From a virus, in IMG/VR virus record IMGVR_UViG_3300017917_000930, positions 1 to 36,775 of that record: 36,775 nucleotides of DNA; one strand, written 5' to 3'. The position numbers and the translations under genes were made by a program. The notes beneath the pieces are model-generated. The model was not told where the DNA came from. It did not search any database and was given only the letters and a program-made list of their open reading frames with translations. Positions 15,907 through 23,712 of this stretch are shown here, piece after piece (the first letter of the stretch is position 1; each line of letters begins with the position of its first letter).

Positions 15907-16455
15907 ATGGAAAGCTTCAAAAAGATGACCAAAATGAAGACAGACGTGCCATGTTATGCAAATGGCGGTACTGTCAAGCGTACTGTTGGCGCAAGCATGA
16001 TGCCTCTACCAAAAGAGCGCATGGAGCGTTCAACAGAAATGAAGGCTACAAAGCCAACCATGTCTAGAATGCCGAAGAGAGCTCGTGCTTCTATGTCTGG
16101 TATGCCTGCACTAGCAATGCCTAACGCCATGCCTACTGGCATGAAAAAAGGTGGTTATGCTAAGGGTGGCAAGCTCCAGAAGGAAATCAGAAATGAATCC
16201 GAGGAGATTGGACGAGTAAAAGCACGTCTTACTAAGCACGAAGATATGGCAGCTTCTAAAGCCCATAAAGGCTTAAAGTCTGGCGGTCGTGCATGTTACG
16301 CCGAAGGTGGCGCAATCAAGAAAGAGTACGTTAACACTAAGGTAGTAGAAGCCAAGAAGCACACAAAGGCTGGCGCTACTGGTGGCGTTAAGGGCTACAA
16401 GACTGGTGGCGTTGCAGAACCCGGCTTTAAACGTGGCGGTCGTTGTGCCAAGTAA
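15907..16455 (+). CDS. Basic Met/Lys-rich protein with repeated GG motifs (182 aa)
   Basis: A low-complexity, strongly basic protein behind AGGAG (15896-15900). It contains at least six copies of a short aromatic/basic-x-x-GG motif: YANGGTV, MKKGGYAKGG, LKSGGRACYAEGG, YKTGGVA and FKRGGRCAK. Between them lie Met/Pro/Arg-rich linkers (SRMPKRARASMSGMPALAMP) and one charged helix (EIRNESEEIGRVKARLTKHE). Cys accompanies three of the motifs. No enzymatic domain. Basic charge and lack of structure would fit a DNA-binding internal virion protein, but that is inference. The same motif occurs in the two giant proteins at 881 and 4527. Confidence 0.7.
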   Translation: MESFKKMTKMKTDVPCYANGGTVKRTVGASMMPLPKERMERSTEMKATKPTMSRMPKRARASMSGMPALAMPNAMPTGMKKGGYAKGGKLQKEIRNESEEIGRVKARLTKHEDMAASKAHKGLKSGGRACYAEGGAIKKEYVNTKVVEAKKHTKAGATGGVKGYKTGGVAEPGFKRGGRCAK

Positions 16456-16846
16456 GAGCAAAGCTCAAGCAAAGCTTATGAGGGCTGTGGCTCACAGCCC
16501 CTCATTTGCTAAGAAGGTTGGCATTCCTGTGAGCGTCGGCAAAGATTTTGCGGAGGCTGACAAGAAAGTCGGCAAGTATGCCAAGGGCGGAGTTTCTTTG
16601 TCTGTTGGTCGTGGAGAAAAGCTCTCTGTATCGAAGGGCGCTGGTCTGACTGAAAAGGGTCGGGCGAAATACAACCGTGAGACAGGTAGCAATTTAAAGG
16701 CACCAGCTCCAAATCCAAAAACAAAGTCTGATGAGGGTCGTAAAAAGTCTTTCTGTGCACGTATGGCTGGCGTTGTGAAGAACGCAAAAGGTGATGCACC
16801 AAGGGCTAAGGCTTCTCTGAAGCGATGGAAATGTTCAGGTTGGTAA
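16445..16846 (+). CDS. Small basic phage protein of unknown-function family, GTG start (133 aa)
   Basis: The start is assigned to GTG 16445, giving MPSKSKAQAKLMRAVAHSPS, because this opening is the one I recognise in related phage proteins; the ATG at 16382 would add 21 unrelated residues inside the previous gene. The start overlaps the upstream stop by 11 bases. Residues about 12-48 (AHSPSFAKKVGIPVSVGKDF) form one conserved block; YAKGGVSL follows. The C-terminal half (GLTEKGRAKYNRETGSNLKA, then RRK-like EGRKKSFCARM and RAKASLKRWKC) fits a family of unknown function that I associate with DUF5872/DUF6321-type names; not verified. The two late Cys residues could bind metal. Role unknown, probably virion or DNA associated. 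Confidence 0.72.
   Translation: MPSKSKAQAKLMRAVAHSPSFAKKVGIPVSVGKDFAEADKKVGKYAKGGVSLSVGRGEKLSVSKGAGLTEKGRAKYNRETGSNLKAPAPNPKTKSDEGRKKSFCARMAGVVKNAKGDAPRAKASLKRWKCSGW
16478..16505 (+). other. Strong imperfect hairpin inside coding sequence
   Basis: ATGAGGGCTGTG (16478-16489) pairs with CACAGCCCCTCAT (16493-16505) around a three-base loop, giving twelve pairs with one bulged C. No T-run follows. It sits about 23 bases after the stop of the 15907 gene and at codons 12-21 of the 16445 gene, so it may affect translation or mRNA stability, or simply reflect codon choice. Confidence 0.5.
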
Positions 16847-16849
16847 AAA

Positions 16850-17908
16850 ATGGCTTATTCAGGTACTGTTGGAACCACGGTTATTGATGTACAAACGCTG
16901 ATTGACCATGGCGCTAGACGTGCTGGCAAGCTTGCAGAAGAGTTAACCTCTGAGCAAGTACAGTCTGCCAAAGAATCCCTCTTCTTTTTGCTATCAAATA
17001 TGGCAAATAGAGGTATTCAGTACTGGTGTATTGAAAAAGAAGTGTATGGTTTAAACATCGATAAGTATGTTTATGAGTTACCTTTGGGTACCGTAGACGT
17101 CTTAAATGCTAACTATCGCACGCTCACACGCCTAACTAACGCACCTTTTAGCTCATCAGGTACTGTTGATAACGCTTTTGATGGAAATGTGGATACTGTA
17201 TGTCAACTGGCAACAAATACTGGCTTCATAGGCATCAATCTGGGTACAAACAACGCCCAGTATGTCGGTACCGTAGGCATTTTGCCTGCCATCACAGGCT
17301 CTGTAACATGCACCATTGAGTATTCCAACGACAATATTACGTGGAGTACGCTCTACGACGTAGGTCAAGTCGCTTGGGTTAACAATGAGTGGCAATATTA
17401 CGAGATTTTGGCTGGTCAAACCGCCCAATATTACCGTTTGAAGCAATCGGCGGGTGCAAATATGGGTGTTCGTGAGCTTGTTTTTGGCACTATGCCAATG
17501 GCAATCCCTCTAGCACGTATGAATCGTGACGATTACACCAATTTGCCAAACAGAAACTTTACATCTAACCGTCCTTTGCAATATTGGTTCGATAGAACGA
17601 TTCCAAGACCGTCCATGTATCTATGGCCAGTCCCCTCTGACCCATTCCCACAGATTGAATTGTGGCGTCATCGCCAAATTATGGATGTGGGTGACTTATC
17701 TGGTGAGCTTGAGATACCACAGCGTTGGTATTTGGCGATACAAAACATGCTCGCTCATCAAATGGCAATGGAATTACCAAACGTGGACGGAACACGCATT
17801 ACTTACCTTGAGCAACAGGGTGAAAAGTACTGGAATATCGCTGAGCAGGAAGAAAGAGATAAGTCTCCTATATTCTTCTCTCCAAACATTAGCGTATATA
17901 CGAGGTAA
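16850..17908 (+). CDS. Head-tail adaptor (P22 gp4-like) with inserted discoidin-like domain
   Basis: A 352-residue protein. N-terminal helices (VIDVQTLIDHGARRAGKLAE, then ESLFFLLSNMANRGIQYWCI) and the strand YVYELPLGTVDVLNANYR match P22 gp4-type adaptors that assemble under the portal ring. The family resumes at about residue 215 with NRDDYTNLPNRNFTSNRPLQ, YLWPVPSDPFPQIELWRHR and IPQRWYLAIQNMLAHQMAME. Residues about 94-213 instead form an F5/8 type C (discoidin/galactose-binding) pattern: DNAFDGNVDT, GFIGINLGTNNAQYVGTVGI, CTIEYSNDNITW and AQYYRLKQSAGANMGVRELV. The adaptor fold is thus split by a carbohydrate- or surface-binding type module, probably displayed outside the neck. Domain reading is by eye. 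Confidence 0.8.
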   Translation: MAYSGTVGTTVIDVQTLIDHGARRAGKLAEELTSEQVQSAKESLFFLLSNMANRGIQYWCIEKEVYGLNIDKYVYELPLGTVDVLNANYRTLTRLTNAPFSSSGTVDNAFDGNVDTVCQLATNTGFIGINLGTNNAQYVGTVGILPAITGSVTCTIEYSNDNITWSTLYDVGQVAWVNNEWQYYEILAGQTAQYYRLKQSAGANMGVRELVFGTMPMAIPLARMNRDDYTNLPNRNFTSNRPLQYWFDRTIPRPSMYLWPVPSDPFPQIELWRHRQIMDVGDLSGELEIPQRWYLAIQNMLAHQMAMELPNVDGTRITYLEQQGEKYWNIAEQEERDKSPIFFSPNISVYTR

Positions 17909-17910
17909 GC

Positions 17911-18243
17911 ATGCCAAAGTGGCTCGATACCCATGGCAATTCTGTGCTGACGATTGCTATTTGCGACCGTTGCAAGATGAAGCGTGCTTACGTAGAATTA
18001 TCACCAGACCCGAACTATCCCGGTCTTCGTGTTTGTAGTGGATGCAAAGACCAGTTCGACCCGTATAGATTGCCAGCAAGGCAACCTGAAAAAATTAGCG
18101 TTCGCTTTCCCAGACCCGATGCGGATGTGGCAGCGACACACGATGCGTTGATTACAGGTCCATACGGCAATAGTCCAATATCGCCAGAAGCACCAACTCC
18201 TGCAACGCCAATTGATGGTAACTTAGACGAATTGAGTCCGTGA
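17911..18243 (+). CDS. Zinc-ribbon protein, unknown virion role (110 aa)
   Basis: Starts MPKWLDTHGNSVLTIAICDR. Two CxxC knuckles, C18-x2-C21 and C42-x2-C45, spaced by 20 residues, predict a zinc ribbon. Directly after come DQFDPYRLPARQPEKISVRF and a Pro/Thr/Ala-rich disordered C-terminus. It lies between the adaptor and the first fibre gene and probably accompanies neck or tail assembly. Stop and next ATG are one base apart. The family looks familiar from environmental phages but has no function that I know of. Confidence 0.72.
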   Translation: MPKWLDTHGNSVLTIAICDRCKMKRAYVELSPDPNYPGLRVCSGCKDQFDPYRLPARQPEKISVRFPRPDADVAATHDALITGPYGNSPISPEAPTPATPIDGNLDELSP

Positions 18244-18244
18244 T

Positions 18245-21085
18245 ATGGCAGATATAAGAATTAGCGAACTACCACAGGCTGGTGCGATACAAGGTACAGA
18301 ATTAGTCCCTATCGTCCAGAATGGTCAAACGGTACAAACCACCACTGGCGCAATTTCTGCGTCTCCGAGCCAAACCCAAACATTCTTAACCGTCACGCAA
18401 GAGTCAACGTTGCCTAATAGCCGTTACTTTGGCGTTGGCTTAGGTTTAGGCTCTTCTGATGCAGGCATCCAAGGCTTGTATCAAATCTATTTAGATGGCA
18501 CCTCAGCAAGCCTAGAAAACGCCTCTACAGGCATCATTGTGAAGTCTGGCGTAGATACTATTACCCCACGTCAAATCGCAACGTCTGGGGCTGGTTTATC
18601 GATTGCTGATGGCTCTGGTGTATCAGGCAACCCAACCCTGTCTTTAAGTGGTTTGCCAGCATCTTTAGCGTCTTTGTCTGGTAATGGCATCTTAGCAGTC
18701 AACGGTGGTTCTTCTATTGTTGCTCGTACGTTAACAGGCACCGCTAATCAAATTAGCATTGCTAACGCTACTGGTACTGCTAATCCAACATTCTCGATTG
18801 CTGATAACCCAGTTTTGGGCGGTACAGCTGGTATGGTTGTTCCTTCTGGTACGACTGGTGAGCGACCTGTTGGCGTTAACGGAACGATTCGTTATAACTC
18901 TAGCTTAGGTCGTTTTGAGGTTTACGCTAACAGTTCTTGGCAAACTGTTGGAGCTGGTGACGGTACCGTGACTCAGGTTAACGGTACGGTGGGTGAGATT
19001 GACGTTATAAATGGCTCAACAAATCCCACAATCGGAATTTCTGATAATGCAATCATGCCCGGCACTGGAGCAATTCGTGTTCCATCTGGAAATACTTCTG
19101 AGCGTGGTTTGGCAGAAAACGGTCGCTTTAGATATAACACCCAAACGCTGACATTTGAAGGTTATTCAGACGGTTTATGGCGTGAATTCGCCGTAACTGG
19201 TGGCGTTACATCATTTAGTGGCGGAACAACTGGATTGACGCCAGCAACATCTACAACTGGCGCTATCACGCTGGGTGGCACATTAGGTGTTGCAAACGGC
19301 GGTACAGGCGCTACCACATTGACTGGTTATTTAAGAGGTAATGGAGCGAGCGCATTTACAGCGGTATCAACTATTCCGACTAGCGACTTGTCTGGAACCA
19401 TCAGTAACGCACAGCTTGCTAACAGCGCTATTACGATTAACGGTAGCTCTGTATCTTTGGGTGGCTCAGTTACAGTTACAGCAACAGCAACTAATGCTTT
19501 GACGATTGGCACAGGATTGTCAGGAACAAGTTATAACGGTTCAACCCCTGTCACTATTGCTATTTCTAGCACTGGCGTAGTAGCAAATACATATGGTTCT
19601 GCATCTGCGGTTCCTGTATTTGCTGTTAACGCACAAGGTCAGATTACTAGCGTAACGAACACAAGCATTTCTATTGCCTCTTCAGCAATTACTGATAAGG
19701 GCTTAGCTAATGGTGTTGCAAGCTTAGACGCAGGCGGAACAGTGCCATTAAGCCAGATTCCAGCGTCTATTCAAGGCGGTGTTAGCTATCAAGGCACATG
19801 GAATGCGTCAACAAATACGCCAACTTTAACTTCTAGCGTTGGCTCAAAAGGCTATTACTACGTAGTTTCTACTGCTGGTAATACAAATCTAAACGGTATT
19901 ACCGATTGGCAAATTGGCGATTGGGCTATCTTTAATGGCTCTATCTGGGAAAAGATTGACAATACGGACGCTGTAACGAGCGTTAACGGATACACTGGCA
20001 CCGTTGTTTTGACAGCCAGTGATGTTGGCGCTCAACCAGCAGGTACTTATGTAACCTCAGTATCTGGAACAGCTCCAATAGCCTCTTCTGGTGGCACAAC
20101 TCCAGCAATTAGCATTAGTCAAGCGACCTCATCTACAAACGGTTATTTGAGCTCTACTGATTGGACTACATTTAATAATAAAGCCAACTCTGGAGCTAAC
20201 TCAGACATTACATCAATGTCTGGTTTAACTGGTGCTATTTCTAGCCCAACCTACATCCAAATGGGTAGTGGTTCAGGTACAACATTGTCCGCTGGGCGTA
20301 TGTGGTATGACCAAACAACTGGCTCATGGAATATGGGCATGGGCAATGGAAATATTACCCAACAGGTTGGTGAAGAGTTATTTGTTTATGGTAAAGCGTC
20401 ATCCACTATTTCTGATAACCCATTGCAAATTGTTTATCAGACTGGCGTGGTTGGCTCTTCTGGCGTTGTTCAATTTGCGCCAACTATTGCTGGAATAACA
20501 AACGGCAATTTAATTCTTGGCTGTGCTACCGAAAATATTGCTACAAATGGTTTTGGTCGAATAACATCTTACGGTCTTGTCAGAGGAATAAACACGAGCG
20601 GTTCTTCTGTTGGCGAGACATGGGCTGATGGCGATATTATTTGGTACAACCCAGTTACTGGAAACCCAACTAAAAATGAGCCAACAGCACCTAATATTAA
20701 GGTTCAGATTGGCATAGTAACAAACGCTGGTAGCGGAGGTTCTGGTTCTTTCTTTGTCTTAGTAAGACCGGGTTCTGTGCTTGGTGGAACCGATAGTAAC
20801 GTTCAGTTTGGAACTCTAAATAACACAGATTTAATCCAATACAACGGGACTTATTGGACAAACGTATCTCCGAGCACAATAACTGTTGGCACAGCAACCA
20901 ACGCAACTAATGTAGCGGTAACAGCGGATTCAACAAACGCAACTCGCTACGTATCTTTTGTAGGCACAACTACTGGAAATAATGGTGTTTTAGTAGATAG
21001 CGACTTGACCTACAACCCATCAACCAATACCATGACGGTAGGTACTTTAGTCGCTACCGTTGGCATCTCTGGAGGCACATTCTAA
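18245..21085 (+). CDS. Large modular tail fibre protein 1 (946 aa)
   Basis: The N-terminus MADIRISELPQAGAIQGTEL is the virion-attachment type start common in phage fibre proteins. A long shaft of Ser/Thr/Gly/Asn repeats follows. A unit of about 50 residues is duplicated at 186-236 and 266-316 (each PSG-T-x-ERxx-NG-x-RYN-x-F-E-Y-x-x-x-W). Then come GTTGLTPATSTTGAITLGGT (328-347), VANGGTGATTL, SLDAGGTVPLSQIPASIQGG, and IGDWAIFNGSIWEKIDNTDA leading to YTGTVVLTASDVGAQ. Late motifs include TSSTNGYLSSTDWTTFNN and GETWADGDIIWYNP. It ends GISGGTF, with the stop sharing its last A with the next ATG. The likely role is host-surface binding or supporting the receptor-binding proteins that follow. Confidence 0.85.
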   Translation: MADIRISELPQAGAIQGTELVPIVQNGQTVQTTTGAISASPSQTQTFLTVTQESTLPNSRYFGVGLGLGSSDAGIQGLYQIYLDGTSASLENASTGIIVKSGVDTITPRQIATSGAGLSIADGSGVSGNPTLSLSGLPASLASLSGNGILAVNGGSSIVARTLTGTANQISIANATGTANPTFSIADNPVLGGTAGMVVPSGTTGERPVGVNGTIRYNSSLGRFEVYANSSWQTVGAGDGTVTQVNGTVGEIDVINGSTNPTIGISDNAIMPGTGAIRVPSGNTSERGLAENGRFRYNTQTLTFEGYSDGLWREFAVTGGVTSFSGGTTGLTPATSTTGAITLGGTLGVANGGTGATTLTGYLRGNGASAFTAVSTIPTSDLSGTISNAQLANSAITINGSSVSLGGSVTVTATATNALTIGTGLSGTSYNGSTPVTIAISSTGVVANTYGSASAVPVFAVNAQGQITSVTNTSISIASSAITDKGLANGVASLDAGGTVPLSQIPASIQGGVSYQGTWNASTNTPTLTSSVGSKGYYYVVSTAGNTNLNGITDWQIGDWAIFNGSIWEKIDNTDAVTSVNGYTGTVVLTASDVGAQPAGTYVTSVSGTAPIASSGGTTPAISISQATSSTNGYLSSTDWTTFNNKANSGANSDITSMSGLTGAISSPTYIQMGSGSGTTLSAGRMWYDQTTGSWNMGMGNGNITQQVGEELFVYGKASSTISDNPLQIVYQTGVVGSSGVVQFAPTIAGITNGNLILGCATENIATNGFGRITSYGLVRGINTSGSSVGETWADGDIIWYNPVTGNPTKNEPTAPNIKVQIGIVTNAGSGGSGSFFVLVRPGSVLGGTDSNVQFGTLNNTDLIQYNGTYWTNVSPSTITVGTATNATNVAVTADSTNATRYVSFVGTTTGNNGVLVDSDLTYNPSTNTMTVGTLVATVGISGGTF
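18800..19192 (+). repeat. Duplicated fibre shaft unit (two copies)
   Basis: Copy 1 is at 18800-18952 and copy 2 at 19040-19192 within the first fibre gene. Shared residues are VPSG-x-T-x-ERxx-x-NGxxRYN followed by F-E-x-Y-x-x-x-x-W. The copies have diverged in DNA, so this is an old duplication or a repeated fold rather than a recent tandem event. Confidence 0.7.
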
Positions 21086-23712
21086 TGGCACAAGCAGGTT
21101 TTACCCCAATTAGTCTTTACTACACAACTACAGCTAGTGCTGTACCATCCGCTGGCAATCTTGTTAACGGTGAGTTGGCTATCAATATTACTGATGGTAA
21201 GCTTTATTACAAAGATAATGGTGGCGTTGTCCGCCTATTAGCAGATAGAACGGCAACTTCTCCAGTTACGTCAATTAGCTTTGGCACTACAGGATTAACG
21301 CCATCCACAACAACAACTGGCGATGTAACGGTTGCTGGCACACTAAATGTGGCAAATGGTGGTACTGGTTTAACTAGCTTAACAGCTAACAGAATCCCTT
21401 ATGGCAACGGCACAAGCGCTTTCCAATCAAGCGCAGGATTAACGTTTGATGGCACTACATTTACTGCTAACGCTTTAACTGTGACTGGCGCTACCGCCCT
21501 AAACGGCGGAACAACCATCGGTGACGCTTCTGGTGACTCATTCACTATTAACTCTAGTGCAGTATCTATTCCTAATGGATTGAACTTTGATAGCAATACT
21601 TTAGTTATTGATGCTACTAATAATAATATTGGTATCGGCACTGCTTCTTTTTCTTACTCTAGTGCTGGCAGAGGTTTGCTTGAAATAAATGGCTCATCTA
21701 ATGCTTTATGTGCATTTAAAGTAGGCAATACAGCGTATGGATATTTAGCTTCTAGTGCATCTGTTTTTGAATTAGCTGCTGTTGGTGCTTCTCAGCCTTT
21801 ATCATTTACTACCAATGGCTCAGAGCGTATGCGTATTAATACTGATGGCAACTTATTAATTGGCACTACATCAGCTACAAACGCTTATACAAGATTACAG
21901 TTAAGTAGGGCTGGTTTTGTTCAGCAAGTATTTTCTAATACTTTACAAAGTGTTGCTGGTGAGGTAGCTGCTTATTCACCTTCGGATGGTTTATGGGTAG
22001 GAACTACAACAGCACATCCATTAAGTTTGACAACAAATGGTAGCGTAAAAGTAAGTATCACTAGTACTGGTAATGTAGGTATTGGAACAAGTAGTCCTAG
22101 CCAGAAATTAGAAGTTGCTGGGACTACAAGCACAACAGTTGCAAAAATTACCGCTACAACGGCATCCGCTTATACTTGGTGTTCAAACACTGGGGGCAGT
22201 TTTTATGTAGGTAAAGACAACAGTGCTGGTTCTGCTTTTGGCTCTGCGTACTCTTCTGTATTGTATTCAGATGGCGCATACCCAATGATATTCTGGACTA
22301 ATTCCACAGAGCGTATGCGACTAGACTCATCAGGCAATCTAGGTATTGGAACTGCTAGTCCTACTGAAAAACTAGATGTGAATGGCAATTCTGCAGTTAC
22401 AGGAACAGGTCAATTATCTTTACAAAGACCAACAATCCCAGTTGCTGTAGACCAAGGCACTCCTCAAATAGCATTTAAGTATTACTCAACAGGTACAACT
22501 TACACCACTGGAGCACAGATTTCTGCTCTAACTGCTGCGGCTTGGTCAAGCACAAGTGCGCCAACAAATTTAGTATTTTCTACAGTTCCATCAGGAAGCA
22601 CAACGCTTGTTGAAAGACTCCGTATTGACTCATCAGGCAACCTTGGTCTTGGGGTAACTCCTAGTGCTTCATGGGATGCTGCAAGAAAAGTAATACAAGT
22701 ATCTACTACAGGTGCTTTTGTAAGTTCAGCAGGAAACACTTTAATTGGTGATAACTGGTATATAGATGGAACTTCAACTTCTCGCTATTTAACCACTGCT
22801 GCTATTTCATTGTATCAAGCAACATCAGGGCAACATCGCTGGTTTAATGCACCAAGCGGAACTGCAGGAACTGCTGCAACTCTCACCCAAGCAATGACAC
22901 TAGATGCTGGTGGTAATTTAGCTGTTGGAAACACAAGCCCTGCTACAAGATTACATGTAACTTCAACAGGAACAACTGCAACTATTCAAAGCACATCAGG
23001 AGAAGTGTATTTAAGATTTACAGCTCCTTCTGCTACTGGTGGATATATTGGTTATGGTGTCAGTTCAACAGAAACAATGACATTTTTGACCAATTCTGTA
23101 GAACGCATGAGAATAGACTCTAGCGGTAACTTGCTAGTGGGGACTACAACCGCATTTTCTGCTTTAGCTGTTAACAGAGCACAGAGTGGTGCATCTACAA
23201 TCATAGGTGTTCAAAATGATGGTACAGTCGGACTTTCAACAAAAGCAGGTTTCGGTTTTTATGACGGTAATGCACTTCGAGCAGCTTTAATTCGCACCAG
23301 AGATGGTTCATCATCACCAATTGCTTTAGAAACATATGACACTGTCCCATTAGTTTTTGGAACTAACAACGCAACACGATTAACAATTGACTCCGTTGGC
23401 AACGCAACATTCGCCAAAGCCGTACGTGCCACCATCACGACCGACAACGACCTGTCGTTTGACATGAACGCAGCGAGTAACTTTAAGTCCACACCGACAG
23501 CTGGTGGAGCCTTGACGTTTACTAACATCACTAGCGGTCAGACAGGTAACATCATCTTGGTGAACAACTCAAACTACGCCATCACAGCGGCCGCTACGAC
23601 TAAAGTAAGCTCAACCTGCTTGGCTACTATCTCAGCAACAGGAACTTACTGGTTGTCTTACTACTCTGACGGCACAAATGTGTATGTAGCCAACACAGGA
23701 GCTTTAGCTTAA
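21085..23712 (+). CDS. Tail fibre protein 2 with ERMRIDSSGNLGIGT-type repeats (875 aa)
   Basis: Begins at TAATG shared with the previous stop. N-terminus (MAQAGFTPISLYYTTTASAV, then GELAINITDGKLYYKDNGG) is a known fibre start module. Residues 67-115 repeat the GTTGLTP ... VANGGTG segment of fibre 1. Between 244 and 776 there are seven degenerate units of the form N-x-x-ERMRIDSSGNLGIGT, spaced about 68-102 residues apart; this unit is widespread in trimeric phage fibres and adhesins. The C-terminal cap (GGALTFTNITSGQTGNIILV, then TYWLSYYSDGTNVYVANTG) is another common module. No S74 intramolecular chaperone is seen. DNA composition changes abruptly near 23390. The role is receptor contact or shaft; start and end modules probably anchor exchangeable middles. 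Confidence 0.85.
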   Translation: MAQAGFTPISLYYTTTASAVPSAGNLVNGELAINITDGKLYYKDNGGVVRLLADRTATSPVTSISFGTTGLTPSTTTTGDVTVAGTLNVANGGTGLTSLTANRIPYGNGTSAFQSSAGLTFDGTTFTANALTVTGATALNGGTTIGDASGDSFTINSSAVSIPNGLNFDSNTLVIDATNNNIGIGTASFSYSSAGRGLLEINGSSNALCAFKVGNTAYGYLASSASVFELAAVGASQPLSFTTNGSERMRINTDGNLLIGTTSATNAYTRLQLSRAGFVQQVFSNTLQSVAGEVAAYSPSDGLWVGTTTAHPLSLTTNGSVKVSITSTGNVGIGTSSPSQKLEVAGTTSTTVAKITATTASAYTWCSNTGGSFYVGKDNSAGSAFGSAYSSVLYSDGAYPMIFWTNSTERMRLDSSGNLGIGTASPTEKLDVNGNSAVTGTGQLSLQRPTIPVAVDQGTPQIAFKYYSTGTTYTTGAQISALTAAAWSSTSAPTNLVFSTVPSGSTTLVERLRIDSSGNLGLGVTPSASWDAARKVIQVSTTGAFVSSAGNTLIGDNWYIDGTSTSRYLTTAAISLYQATSGQHRWFNAPSGTAGTAATLTQAMTLDAGGNLAVGNTSPATRLHVTSTGTTATIQSTSGEVYLRFTAPSATGGYIGYGVSSTETMTFLTNSVERMRIDSSGNLLVGTTTAFSALAVNRAQSGASTIIGVQNDGTVGLSTKAGFGFYDGNALRAALIRTRDGSSSPIALETYDTVPLVFGTNNATRLTIDSVGNATFAKAVRATITTDNDLSFDMNAASNFKSTPTAGGALTFTNITSGQTGNIILVNNSNYAITAAATTKVSSTCLATISATGTYWLSYYSDGTNVYVANTGALA
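21814..23412 (+). repeat. Seven degenerate fibre repeat units
   Basis: Protein-level repeat units in fibre 2 at residues 244-260, 318-334, 406-422, 508-523, 602-615, 670-686 and 761-776. Consensus is N-x-x-E-R-M-R-I-D-S-S-G-N-L-G-I-G. The last unit (NNATRLTIDSVGNATFA) is the most divergent and lies where base composition changes. Confidence 0.8.

Noticed and set aside
17526-18038. 170-codon + frame overlapping the adaptor and zinc-ribbon genes
   Set aside because: Covered by two well-supported genes in other frames; its Cys/Trp/Arg-scattered sequence has no domain pattern and no ribosome site.
18245-23712. CRISPR-like or satellite repeats in the fibre genes
   Set aside because: Repeats are irregularly spaced, conserved at protein rather than DNA level, and within coding frames.
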